From the NCBI GenBank assembly GCA_902477365.1, contig CABSGW010000001.1, positions 1 through 34,425 on the forward strand: a stretch of DNA of 34,425 nucleotides. Reading direction: 5' to 3'. The translations under genes were made by a program, and so were the position numbers. Below, in pieces: positions 8,220 to 16,800 of the stretch. Position 1 is the stretch's first letter. Every line of letters starts with the position of its first letter. The DNA is from an uncultured Prevotellaceae bacterium (GTDB lineage Bacteria > Bacteroidota > Bacteroidia > Bacteroidales > Bacteroidaceae). The notes below the pieces were generated by a model. The model saw only the letters and a list, made by a program, of their open reading frames with translations, did no database searches and was not told the DNA's origin.

Positions 8220-9560
8220 ATGGCAACTAAACTTTGGGAGAAAAACGTCCAGGTAAACGAAGCGATCGAAAAATTCACAGTCGGACAAGATCGGGAACTC
8301 GATGTTTATCTGGCTAAATACGATATTCTGGGTTCAATGGCCCATATCACGATGCTCGAGAGCATTGGACTGCTAGAAAAGGAGGAACTTCTCATCTTAT
8401 TGGCAGAATTACGAAAAATCTATGCCCAAGCCGAATGCGGAGAATTTCAGATAGAAGAAGGCGTAGAGGATGTTCACTCTCAAGTAGAAATGATGCTGAC
8501 ACGTCGCCTGGGCGATGTGGGCAAGAAAATTCATAGTGGCCGTTCACGCAACGACCAGGTTTTGGTTGACCTCAAACTATACACCCGCGACCGCATCCGC
8601 TCTTTGGCTGAACACATTGAGGTGCTCTTCCACGAACTGATAGCCCAGAGTAACCGATATAAGGATGTACTGATGCCGGGATACACACACTTACAGGTTG
8701 CCATGCCTAGCAGTTTCGGACTATGGTTCGGGGCTTACGCCGAGAGCCTGACAGACGATATGCTGTTTTTACAGGCTGCGTATAAAATGACCAACCGTAA
8801 CCCCCTTGGCTCTGCGGCCGGATATGGATCGTCTTTTCCGCTCAACCGCACAATGACCACCGACCTGCTCGGTTTCGACTCCATGAACTACAATGTTGTA
8901 TATGCTCAAATGGGACGTGGAAAGACTGAGCGCAATGTCGCTTTTGCCATGGCAAGCGTTGCCGGAACACTATCGAAAATGGCTTTTGACGCATGTATGT
9001 TCAATTCCCAAAATTTCGGATTTGTTAAATTGCCTGATGAATGTACCACAGGTTCGAGTATCATGCCGCACAAAAAGAATCCGGATGTCTTTGAGCTTTT
9101 ACGTGCCAAATGCAACAAATTGCAAGCACTCCCCCAGCAAATTATACTTATCATGAATAATTTGCCCTGCGGATACTTCCGTGATTTGCAGTTGATCAAA
9201 GAAGTATTCCTACCTGCTTTCGGTGAACTGGAAGAATGTCTGCAAATGGCTGCATACATCATTAACAAGATGCAGGTTAACGAACATATTCTTGACGATC
9301 CGCGCTACGACAACATGTTTAGCGTAGAGGAGGTAAACCGTCTGGCTGCAACCGGAACGCCTTTCCGGGATGCCTACAAACAAGTAGGACTTGCTATCGA
9401 AGCAGGCAATTTCCATCCGGACAAAAACATCCGGCACACCCACGAGGGAAGTATCGGAAACCTATGTAACGAACGTGTAGAAGCACTTATGGCCGATATC
9501 CTGAACGGATTCGGGTTCAGTCGTGTTACGGAAGCCGAACAAAATCTCTTAAAAGGATGA
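8220..9560 (+). CDS. argH: Argininosuccinate lyase
   Basis: Cleaves argininosuccinate to arginine and fumarate, the last step of arginine synthesis. It is 446 aa, usual length. The fumarase/aspartase superfamily signature GSSIMPHKKNPD starts at residue 278 (the catalytic serine is in this loop), and conserved segments SGRSRNDQV and PGYTHLQVAMP are present. The stop overlaps the next start in an ATGA, so the downstream lipoprotein is translationally coupled. Confidence 0.96.
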   Translation: MATKLWEKNVQVNEAIEKFTVGQDRELDVYLAKYDILGSMAHITMLESIGLLEKEELLILLAELRKIYAQAECGEFQIEEGVEDVHSQVEMMLTRRLGDVGKKIHSGRSRNDQVLVDLKLYTRDRIRSLAEHIEVLFHELIAQSNRYKDVLMPGYTHLQVAMPSSFGLWFGAYAESLTDDMLFLQAAYKMTNRNPLGSAAGYGSSFPLNRTMTTDLLGFDSMNYNVVYAQMGRGKTERNVAFAMASVAGTLSKMAFDACMFNSQNFGFVKLPDECTTGSSIMPHKKNPDVFELLRAKCNKLQALPQQIILIMNNLPCGYFRDLQLIKEVFLPAFGELEECLQMAAYIINKMQVNEHILDDPRYDNMFSVEEVNRLAATGTPFRDAYKQVGLAIEAGNFHPDKNIRHTHEGSIGNLCNERVEALMADILNGFGFSRVTEAEQNLLKG

Positions 9561-10096
9561 GATACCGTTTGATAACCATCCTGCTCTGCTTACTGTTTCT
9601 TACAGCTTGTACGGAAGATGCAGAGAACACATACAGCCGTCACCGCGCTTTCTTCCGCTTTCAGCCCGTGAGTGCTGTCGCACCACTCAACAACGCACTG
9701 AACAGTATGGGGGAATTCTGCACCGTCCGACAAAACGCCACTCACTACCTGTTCAATGGTTCCGCCGGTGAGGCGAAATGGCAAAAGACCGGTGTCGATG
9801 AATATAACGCCATGCAGGCTATCGGAGGGTTCATCATCGGAAAAGCCACTCTTTCAGACATCGGAACGAACGTATTTCCTCTGCTTTGTTTCGATCTGGC
9901 CTGTTCTAATTGTTACGACGAAGCCAACATTGCACGAAACCTGAGTCTTGAAGAAAATGGCCGGGCCGTATGTACCCGTTGCCACCGCACCTACGATCTT
10001 AACAACCAAGGTATCATTGTCGAAGGCAATAAAGGGAAAAAACTTTTCCGATATCGCATTCAGTATAGCAGCGATCTGGTTATCGTACAAAATTGA
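9557..10096 (+). CDS. Lipoprotein with a Cx2C...Cx2C zinc-ribbon-like region
   Basis: A 179-aa predicted lipoprotein: a hydrophobic signal (ITILLCLLFLTAC) ends in a lipobox with lipidated Cys at C18. The mature part has two CxxC pairs, C116-x2-C119 (CSNCY) and C139-x2-C142 (CTRCHRTYDL), followed by a glycine turn and a C-terminal strand pair (FRYRIQYSSDLVIV). This spacing resembles a metal-binding ribbon, or loosely a Rieske-like cluster-binding loop, but the His of a Rieske site is not convincingly placed. An exported protein with four close cysteines could bind zinc or iron, or be disulfide-bonded. It overlaps argH by 4 bp. The function is not known to me. Confidence 0.85.
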   Translation: MRYRLITILLCLLFLTACTEDAENTYSRHRAFFRFQPVSAVAPLNNALNSMGEFCTVRQNATHYLFNGSAGEAKWQKTGVDEYNAMQAIGGFIIGKATLSDIGTNVFPLLCFDLACSNCYDEANIARNLSLEENGRAVCTRCHRTYDLNNQGIIVEGNKGKKLFRYRIQYSSDLVIVQN

Positions 10097-10104
10097 GCCG
10101 AGAA

Positions 10105-10126
10105 GCGTACAAAATACGTACTTTTT
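10105..10126 (+). terminator. Weak terminator-like hairpin after the argH operon
   Basis: A 5-bp stem (10105-10109 with 10115-10119, one G-T pair) and 5-base loop are followed closely by CTTTTT. It is short, so termination would be partial. Confidence 0.35.
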
Positions 10127-10136
10127 AAACAGAATG

Positions 10137-10168
10137 TTTGGTAGTATAAATAAAAACTACTACTTTTG
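10137..10168 (+). promoter_or_regulatory. Promoter of the tRNA-Gly/tRNA-Leu operon
   Basis: TTTG at 10137-10140 (-33 element) and TACTTTTG at 10161-10168 (-7 element) are separated by exactly 20 bp, which matches both boxes and the spacing of the Bacteroides primary sigma promoter. The first tRNA begins 23 bases after the -7 box. Confidence 0.8.
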
Positions 10169-10191
10169 CAGCGTCAAAAACTACCAGACAC

Positions 10192-10264
10192 GCGGAAATA
10201 GCTCAGTTGGTAGAGCACAACCTTGCCAAGGTTGGGGTCGCGAGTTCGAGTCTCGTTTTCCGCT
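10192..10264 (+). tRNA. tRNA-Gly, anticodon GCC
   Basis: A 73-nt cloverleaf. The 7-bp acceptor stem pairs 10192-10198 with 10257-10263; the D arm, a CAACC/GGTTG anticodon stem around a TTGCCAA loop, and a T arm GCGAG-TTCGAGT-CTCGT are all present. The anticodon GCC reads GGC/GGT. The CCA end is not encoded. Confidence 0.96.
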
Positions 10265-10272
10265 CAAAGGCT

Positions 10273-10358
10273 GCCCGGATGGTGGAATCGGTAGACACGA
10301 GGGACTTAAAATCCCTTGGCCAGTAATGGCTGTGTGGGTTCAAGTCCCACTTCGGGTA
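10273..10358 (+). tRNA. tRNA-Leu, anticodon UAA
   Basis: An 86-nt class II tRNA with a long variable arm (TGGCCAGTAATGGCTG region). The anticodon stem AGGGA/TCCCT encloses CTTAAAA, giving anticodon TAA. The T arm is GTGGG-TTCAAGT-CCCAC. The acceptor stem has G-T pairs at its first and sixth positions. It follows tRNA-Gly by 8 bases and shares its promoter. Confidence 0.95.
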
Positions 10359-10367
10359 CGAAGTGTT

Positions 10368-10412
10368 ATAAAATCTCCTTACAATAATTCGTTGTAAGGA
10401 GATTTTATTTTT
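10368..10412 (+). terminator. Intrinsic terminator of the tRNA operon
   Basis: A perfect 17-bp stem (10368-10384 with 10392-10408) with a 7-base loop. The descending arm ends in TTTTA followed by TTTTTAT. It starts 10 bases after tRNA-Leu and may also block the convergent hydrolase transcript. Confidence 0.88.
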
Positions 10413-10426
10413 ATAGCCTCTTCCCG

Positions 10427-11443
10427 TTATCTGCCATCCACCTTTTGCATAAAGACAAACAATTTGCGGTAGACAACATCGCGGACAGCCCGTTCCGAAA
10501 GAACCAGATCGTGCATTCCACCAACAATGACCTCGGTTGAAACTTCCGGCCCCAACTGTTTGCCATAACGCTGGATATCTTTTACCGACAATACGATATC
10601 TGTACGCAGAAACGCATCATTCCATCTACTTGTTTCCGGCAAAGAACGATCGGACGACATGACCAATACCGGACACGGCACACTTCCACGCCGCACCCTC
10701 AACTGTGCCTGTCTGACGGCACGTATCCAACCTGCTCGTTTTGTCTGTCCATGCGGTTTTTTCCAAACCGTGTTGTAACTCCATTCCCCTTTTTCTCCAC
10801 GCAACAGACTTCGTGCATACGTATCTTTCCCTTCGCCTTGAACCTTCAGACGCGGAAAGAGACGCCCTATCCAGGAAACAACCGGAATCACCAACCGTTC
10901 CATCCACCACCCAAAATTCCAATCAAGGAAAGGACTGTTCAATATCAACGCCGACACACCCGCCCTTTGTCCATACCTACACAAATAATCTGATGCAATC
11001 AACCCGCCGGTTGAATGCCCCATTACTACGATACGTTTATACCCCTCTGCACGTATAGCCGCCAGAGCCGAATCCAAATCGGCATCATAACACCGAAAAT
11101 CGTTGGTATAAAAAGGTTCACGCCCGGCTTGTATAGAGCGACCGTAGTCACGTAAATCGAGCGCAAAGAAAGCATATCCATGTGCTGCGATGCTATCGCC
11201 CATAGCCGCCTGAAAGAAATAATCGTTATAGCCATGCACATAAAGCAAGGCCGTACGCGCCATAGCCGGTACATCACGTTTCACCAATGTACAAATCGGT
11301 CGCATAGCAGTTCCGTCGCCTGCCATCCTGAAAGTTCGATAACTATAGTTACAACCCAACAGATCAGGCTTATAGACAGACAAGCCATACACCATCTGAA
11401 AACAGAACAAGCAACTTATCCAAAAAGAGAACCATTTTTTCAT
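10427..11443 (-). CDS. Exported alpha/beta hydrolase (serine hydrolase)
   Basis: 338 aa starting at the ATG at 11443, chosen because MKKWFSFWISCLFCFQMVYG is a normal signal peptide, whereas the upstream in-frame extension is basic and unlike one. The alpha/beta hydrolase core shows an oxyanion HGYND at 70-74, the nucleophile elbow GHSTGG with Ser144, an acid in VMSSDRS and a histidine in GGMHDLVLS near the C-terminus. This is the Hydrolase_4/monoacylglycerol-lipase-like arrangement. The likely substrate is an ester or acylglycerol in the periplasm, but the true substrate is unknown. A TATCTTTG box lies only 5 bases upstream of the ATG, implying a leaderless transcript. Confidence 0.85.
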   Translation of the reverse strand: MKKWFSFWISCLFCFQMVYGLSVYKPDLLGCNYSYRTFRMAGDGTAMRPICTLVKRDVPAMARTALLYVHGYNDYFFQAAMGDSIAAHGYAFFALDLRDYGRSIQAGREPFYTNDFRCYDADLDSALAAIRAEGYKRIVVMGHSTGGLIASDYLCRYGQRAGVSALILNSPFLDWNFGWWMERLVIPVVSWIGRLFPRLKVQGEGKDTYARSLLRGEKGEWSYNTVWKKPHGQTKRAGWIRAVRQAQLRVRRGSVPCPVLVMSSDRSLPETSRWNDAFLRTDIVLSVKDIQRYGKQLGPEVSTEVIVGGMHDLVLSERAVRDVVYRKLFVFMQKVDGR

Positions 11444-11448
11444 GCGAA

Positions 11449-11456
11449 CAAAGATA
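11449..11456 (-). promoter_or_regulatory. -7 box abutting the hydrolase start codon
   Basis: The minus strand reads TATCTTTG ending 5 bases before the ATG at 11443-11441. If used, transcription would begin at or within about 3 bases of the start codon. No clear -33 element is seen. Confidence 0.45.
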
Positions 11457-11530
11457 ACGCTTTTACACATATCTGCGCCTCTAAAGTCCAAAAACCAACG
11501 ACAAAAGGGCCTCATCTCGATAAAAATGCC

Positions 11531-11538
11531 TAACTTTG
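11531..11538 (+). promoter_or_regulatory. Predicted -7 box for the GT9-lpxL unit
   Basis: TAACTTTG followed by C lies 39 bases before the ATG at 11577. It is divergent from the hydrolase promoter, 75 bp away. The -33 element is not evident. Confidence 0.55.
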
Positions 11539-11576
11539 CCCTGCTTGTTATGCGTTAAAGCACACCTCAAAAAAGC

Positions 11577-12545
11577 ATGGCACACTTACTGGTAATTCGT
11601 TTTTCTGCACTTGGAGACGTGGCTATGACCATACCCGTTATCCACGCATTCGCCACTCAATACCCACAACATAAGCTGACTGTTGTGAGCAGAGCATCAT
11701 TCGCCCCGCTCTTCATCGATATGCCCGACAATGTACACTTCAAGGGCATTGACCTGAAACGTTACTCCGGCCTACGCGGACTCAGCCAACTTTATCAAAC
11801 GATTCAAGAGGGTAACCGCTTCGACGCCGTGGCCGATTGGCACAACGTGCTTCGCACGCGTTTCTTACGTTTCCGTTTCCGGCTGTCGGGCATTCCCGTT
11901 GCCGTCATTAACAAGGACCGACGCGCCAAACACCGCCTTACCCGTGCCAAAAACAAAGTATTGCACCCCCTGCAAACCTCCACCGAACGCTATGCCGATG
12001 TACTGGCCCAATTAGGTTATCCCGTACAACTGACATTCACCTCGCTTTTTGCCGGTAAACCAACAGTTGCAAGTCCCCTGACCGGACCTAAGCCAGCCGG
12101 CGAACAGTGGATAGGTATTGCTCCCTTCGCCCAGCACAAAGGAAAGATCTATCCTACCCTTTCCATGGAACAGGTCATCAAGCAGTTGAGCGGACGCACG
12201 AATATCCGTCTTTTTTTGTTTGGAGGAGGAAACTACGAAAAAGCGCTCTGCGAGCAGTGGGCTTCCCAATACCCCCGCACCATCAGCCTGATTGGTAAAG
12301 GCACCATGAGGGATGAACTGACAATCATGCATTCGCTAGACCTGTTGCTGTCCATGGATTCGGCCAATATGCATCTGGCCTCCATTGCAGGAACTCCCGT
12401 TCTATCCGTTTGGGGAGCCACCCATCCATACGCAGGCTTCATGGGTTGGAAGCAAAATCCGGACAACGCCCTGCAAACCGACCTTCCCTGCCGTCCTTGT
12501 TCCGTCTACGGCAACAAGCCCTCCGCGGCGACTATGCCTGCCTGA
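11577..12545 (+). CDS. GT9 heptosyltransferase-like glycosyltransferase, C-terminus frameshifted
   Basis: Resembles ADP-heptose:LPS heptosyltransferases (GT9), which extend the LPS inner core in the cytoplasm. The N-terminal LLVIRFSALGDVAMTIPVI and C-terminal segments WIGIAPFAQHKGKIYP, LFLFGGG and SMDSANMHLASIAGTPVLSVWGATHPYAG are family features. The frame as read ends at 12545 after CRPCSVYGNKPSAATMPA (322 aa). From about 12525 the -1 frame continues the expected end (RGDYACLTQIKP...) to 12643, where it overlaps the next gene by 4 bp. A lost base near 12525-12530, real or from sequencing, has therefore removed about the last 35 residues. Sugar donor and acceptor specificity cannot be read from sequence. 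Confidence 0.85.
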   Translation: MAHLLVIRFSALGDVAMTIPVIHAFATQYPQHKLTVVSRASFAPLFIDMPDNVHFKGIDLKRYSGLRGLSQLYQTIQEGNRFDAVADWHNVLRTRFLRFRFRLSGIPVAVINKDRRAKHRLTRAKNKVLHPLQTSTERYADVLAQLGYPVQLTFTSLFAGKPTVASPLTGPKPAGEQWIGIAPFAQHKGKIYPTLSMEQVIKQLSGRTNIRLFLFGGGNYEKALCEQWASQYPRTISLIGKGTMRDELTIMHSLDLLLSMDSANMHLASIAGTPVLSVWGATHPYAGFMGWKQNPDNALQTDLPCRPCSVYGNKPSAATMPA

Positions 12546-12643
12546 CACAGATTAAACCGGCACAGATTGTCGATCACATGGACCGTATGTTGCATACGGC
12601 CGCAAAAGCCACCCCCTCACCAACCGACCCAGACCTACAATGA
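12527..12643 (+). pseudogene. Detached 3' end of the GT9 gene, in the -1 frame
   Basis: In the frame ending at 12643 the bases from about 12527 read LRGDYACLTQIKPAQIVDHM and onward to TGA. This restores the usual cysteine-rich GT9 ending begun by CRPCSVYGNKP in the first frame. The TGA overlaps the lpxL ATG as ATGA, the coupling normally seen between intact operon genes, which supports this being the original terminus. It has no start of its own. Confidence 0.75.
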
Positions 12644-13530
12644 AAGAGATCAAATACTACCTCGTCAAGGGCATATTCTACCTGCTGTCGCTTCTTCCGC
12701 TATGCGTACTTTATGCCGTATCCGACCTGTTTTATTTTCTTACGTTTCACGTCATACGCTACCGCCGCCGCATTGTCGAAAAAAACCTGCTAAACTCTTT
12801 TCCCGAGAAAACCGAGTCCGAACGACTCCGCATCGAGAAAGAGTTTTATGTTTTCTTCTGCGACTACATGATTGAAACCATCAAGTTACTCTCCTTCTCA
12901 CCCAACGACATGATGCGTCACATGGAAATGATAGGCGTCGACCAAATGGAGGAGTCACTGACCCGACACGACTTCTGCTTTGTTTATCTAGGACATTTCT
13001 GCAACTGGGAGTGGATTTCCTCGCTTCCCCTGTGGTGCAAACAGGGCACACACTGCGCACAAATCTATCACCCCTTGCGTAGCGATACTTTCGATAGCCT
13101 TTTTTTACACATGCGCAGCCGCTTCGGTGGAGAAAATGTACGAAAAAAGGAAACCTTGAGACGCATCATGGCTTTACGCAACGAGGGGAAAAAATCCATC
13201 GTGGGCTTCATTTCCGACCAAACTCCCCGCTGGGTCAGTATTCATGAATGGGTAACATTCCTAAACCAGGACACTCCGGTATTCATCGGAACAGAACGAA
13301 TCGGAAAGAAAGTAAACGCATCTATATTCTTTGCCGATATAGAACGCATCAAACGAGGTTACTACCGATGTACCTTCCGCCCCATGACCGAAGAAATACA
13401 GACCTATCCCGACTATAAACTGACCGAACTTTATATGCAGGAATTGGAGGAAATGATCAGACGGTCGCCGGCCTACTGGCTATGGTCGCACAACCGATGG
13501 AAACGGCAACGTTCCGACTCGACCACTTAA
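12640..13530 (+). CDS. Lipid A biosynthesis lauroyl/myristoyl-type acyltransferase (LpxL/HtrB family)
   Basis: Adds a secondary acyl chain to Kdo-lipid A at the inner membrane. It is 296 aa, normal length. An N-terminal hydrophobic segment (residues 8-40) anchors it, and the catalytic HX4E motif is H119-FCNW-E124. Other family features are SDQTPRW and the C-terminal YWLWSHNRWKR. Bacteroidales usually have a single late acyltransferase making pentaacyl lipid A, so calling it LpxL or LpxM from sequence alone is unsafe. The ATG overlaps the frame-corrected end of the GT9 gene by 4 bp. Confidence 0.9.
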   Translation: MKEIKYYLVKGIFYLLSLLPLCVLYAVSDLFYFLTFHVIRYRRRIVEKNLLNSFPEKTESERLRIEKEFYVFFCDYMIETIKLLSFSPNDMMRHMEMIGVDQMEESLTRHDFCFVYLGHFCNWEWISSLPLWCKQGTHCAQIYHPLRSDTFDSLFLHMRSRFGGENVRKKETLRRIMALRNEGKKSIVGFISDQTPRWVSIHEWVTFLNQDTPVFIGTERIGKKVNASIFFADIERIKRGYYRCTFRPMTEEIQTYPDYKLTELYMQELEEMIRRSPAYWLWSHNRWKRQRSDSTT

Positions 13531-13569
13531 ATCCCGCATAACGGGCTGCACAACACCACGTGCTTTTTA

Positions 13570-13613
13570 CAACGTCCCTATGGGTTTATTAAAACGAACC
13601 CATAGGGACGTTG
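13570..13613 (+). terminator. Terminator-like hairpin after the acyltransferase gene
   Basis: A perfect 17-bp stem (13570-13586 with 13597-13613) with a 10-base loop, followed by CTATTCTTCC, a weak T-rich tail. It lies 39 bases after the acyltransferase stop. Confidence 0.7.
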
Positions 13614-13627
13614 CTATTCTTCCTCGC

Positions 13628-13690
13628 AACTATATACTTTATTGTACCAAGCAGGTATGATACCTGCTTGGTACAATAAAGTATATAGTT
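13628..13690. repeat. 30-bp perfect inverted repeat with 3-base loop
   Basis: Arms 13628-13657 and 13661-13690 are exact reverse complements separated by TGA. The element would fold as a nearly continuous 60-base duplex in RNA or a cruciform in DNA. It has no T tract on either strand, so it is not a standard intrinsic terminator. It could be a second terminator or insulator, a protein-binding palindrome, or a small dispersed palindromic element. Confidence 0.85.
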
Positions 13691-13765
13691 ACAAAAAATT
13701 AAGTCCCTACCTATTAGTATTCAACGTGATATTTAGCTTATTTTTCAACTTGACACACCTCGAAC

Positions 13766-13795
13766 TTGTCCGCTACGAATTTATTTATACCTTTG
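13766..13795 (+). promoter_or_regulatory. Promoter of the tricorn-like protease gene
   Basis: TTG at 13766-13768 and TACCTTTG at 13788-13795 with a 19-bp spacer match the Bacteroides -33/-7 pattern. The GTG start follows 64 bases later. Confidence 0.7.
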
Positions 13796-13859
13796 CAAAG
13801 CAATGTAAAATACGGAAAGTACCTATCACCAAAGGTGCTTTCACCAAACAATTACTCCA

Positions 13860-16800
13860 GTGAAGAAAAAAACAATTCTCTTGGCAGCATGCTTTGCAGC
13901 ATTGACAGCACACGCTGCCGACGCACCTATCTGGTTGCGGAACTGTGCCATCAGCCCCGACGGCAACACAGTGGCTTTCACCTACAAGGGTGACATCTAC
14001 ACCATCCCCACGACAGGTGGAAAGGCTGTACAGTTAACCACCAATCCGGCACACGATACCCGTCCCGTGTGGTCGCCCGACGGCAAGACCATCGCTTTCT
14101 CGTCCAACCGTACCAACGGAGACTTCGACGTGTTCACCATTCCGGCTACGGGCGGTGTCCCCAAACGGCTCACCACTCATTCGGCCAACGAGTATGTAGA
14201 AACATTCAAAGACGCCAACACCATCCTTTATACGGCTTATATCCAGCCCGATGCTGCCGATGGCGTGTTCCCCTCCAGCCTCTTCACACAGGTTTATGAG
14301 GTGAACATTAACGGCGGACGTCCCCGCATGTTCTCATCGCTCACCATGGAAAGTCTCTCTGTAAACCAAAACGGCGAAGTGCTCTACCAAGATAAAAAAG
14401 GTTACGAGGATACGTGGCGCAAACACCACACCTCGTCCATCACCCGCGACATATGGATGACGCAAACCGCTCCCGAAAAGCGTTCTTACAAACGCGTCAC
14501 CACCTTCAAAGGCGAAGACCGCAACCCGGTATGGGCGCCAGACGGCAAAAGCTATTACTACCTGAACGAAGAGAGCGGTTCGATGAACGTTTACAAGGCC
14601 GACGCAACAGGTGGCAGCAAAAAACAAATCACCTCGATGACCAAACATCCGGTGCGTTACCTTAGCGTAGCCAAAAACGGAACGCTCTGTTTCAGCTACG
14701 ACGGCGAAATCTATACCATGAAAGAGGGAGCCAAACCTCAGAAGCTCGCGGTACAGATCATCGGCGACAATGCCGAACCCGATGTACAGAAACAACGCAT
14801 CACCTGGGGTGCCGGAAACCTGGCACTTGCGCCCAGCGAGAAGGAAGTGGCCTTCATCACCGCCGGCAATGTGTATGTTACTTCAACAGACTACCGTACC
14901 ACCAAACGCATCACCAACACCACAGCCGTTGAACGTTCGGTGGACATGAGTCCGGACGGACGCAGCCTGGTTTACGCTTCCGAACGCAACGGCGTATGGG
15001 GTATCTACATGACATCGCTGGTACGCAAGACCGACAAAAATTTCACCTATGCACACGAGCTGAAAGAAGAGCCGCTGGTGGTAGGAAAAGAGGCATGTTT
15101 CAAGCCTAAATTCTCACCCGACGGCAAAGAGGTGGCCTTCCTGGCCAACCGTACGGAACTGCGTGTCATCAACCTGAAGAACAAATCTATACGCACTGTA
15201 CTTCCGGCTCAATACAATTTCTCGTACACCGATTACGACCAAGACTTCCAGTGGTCGCCCGACGGACGCTGGTTCCTGGTCAACTACATGGCCGATGGTG
15301 GATGGAACAACCGTGACGTAGCCTTGGTGAGCAGCGACGGCAAAAAGGTGACCAACCTGACCCAAAGCGGATACTCGGACGGAGGGGCAAAATGGGCACT
15401 CGGCGGCAAAGCCATGATTTGGAGCAGTGACCGATCGGGTTACCGCAGTCACGGAAGCTGGGGCGCACAACGCGACGTGTACATCATGTTCTTTGACGGC
15501 GAGACTTACGACAAGTTCCGCATGAGCAAAGAAGAAAAAGCGCTGTTGGAAGAACAAGAGAAAATAGAAAAAGAACAGGCTGAAACCGAAAAGAAGGCAA
15601 AAGAAGCCGAAAAAGCAAAGAAAGAGGCTGAGAAAAAAGCCAAAGACAGTAAAAAAAGCAAGAAGAAAGACGACAAAAAAGGCGATAAGCAGGAAGATAA
15701 AAAAGAAGCCAAGGAAGAACAACCCAAAGGACTGGAACTGGACTTGGACAACTGTCGCGACCGCGTCATACGTATTACAGGAAACAGCTCGAACCTAGGC
15801 GATTACTATTTGGATAAAGAAGGTAAAAAGCTCTATTATCAGGCAGCCTTCGAAGGGGGATACGACCTATGGGTACACGACCTCGAAGATCGCTCCACAC
15901 GCATCTTGGTGAAAGGCTTCGGCGGTGCGGAACTCATCGCAGACAAGGCAGGAAAGAACTTCTACGTTGCCAGCGGTTCCATCCGTAAAATCAGCCTGGA
16001 CAACGGTCGTTCCACGAACATTGACTACGAGGCAGAAGTAGACAGCCGCCCATTGGACGAGCGCACCTATGTGTACGAACACGTTGAAGGCCTTATCCGG
16101 GACAAATTCTATGTAAAAGACTATGACGGAGTAGATTGGGCTTTCTATTGCAAGACTTACCGCCGCTTCCTTCCCCACATTAACAATGGATACGACATGG
16201 CTGAAATGTTGTCGGAACTGTTGGGCGAACTCAATGCCTCACACACCGGTGCACGCTATGGTGTGGGAAGTAGCAACCCGACGGCATGTTTGGGAGCCTT
16301 CTATGACGAAAGTTACGATGGCGACGGTCTGAAAATCAAGGAAATATTGAAACAAGGTCCGCTAGACAAAGCCAAACTGAAGATTTCCGTGGGACAAATC
16401 ATCACACACATTGACGGCGAAAAGATTGAGAAAGGCAAAGACTTCTATCCGTTACTTGCCCGTAAAAGCGGACAACGCGTCATGCTGACCATCACCGACG
16501 AAAAAGGTAAAAACAGTTTTGAACAGGAAGTGAAACCCATTAGTTACGGTTCTCAAAATGCATTGTTATACAAACGCTGGGTAGACAAACGCGAACAAAT
16601 GACCAATGAATATTCAAAAGGAAAACTGGGCTATGTGCACATTGAGGGCATGGACAGCCGCAGTTTCCGTAAAACCTACTCGGACATGTTGGGTAAGTTC
16701 CGCACCCGCGACGCCATGGTGGTAGACGTCCGCCATAACGGTGGAGGCTGGTTGCACGAAGACTTGGCCATACTCCTTACAGGCCGAGAGTATCAGCGCT

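Larger units (their letters stand above)
13531..13859. other. 329-bp intergenic region with two long hairpins and a promoter
   Basis: From left to right it holds a 17-bp perfect hairpin (13570-13613), a 30-bp perfect inverted repeat (13628-13690), an AT-rich stretch, and a TTG/TACCTTTG promoter (13766-13795) for the tricorn-like gene. Small ORFs here cross the hairpins and are not credible. Confidence 0.7.

Noticed and set aside
12515..12535. Programmed -1 ribosomal frameshift in the GT9 gene
   Set aside because: No X-XXY-YYZ slippery heptamer and no clear downstream pseudoknot; a lost base is the simpler explanation.
15114..15722. Minus-strand ORF that looks like a hydrophobic Phe/Leu-rich membrane protein
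   Set aside because: It is the antisense of the Lys/Glu-rich linker and propeller of the tricorn-like gene; AAA/GAA codons read backwards give TTT/TTC.
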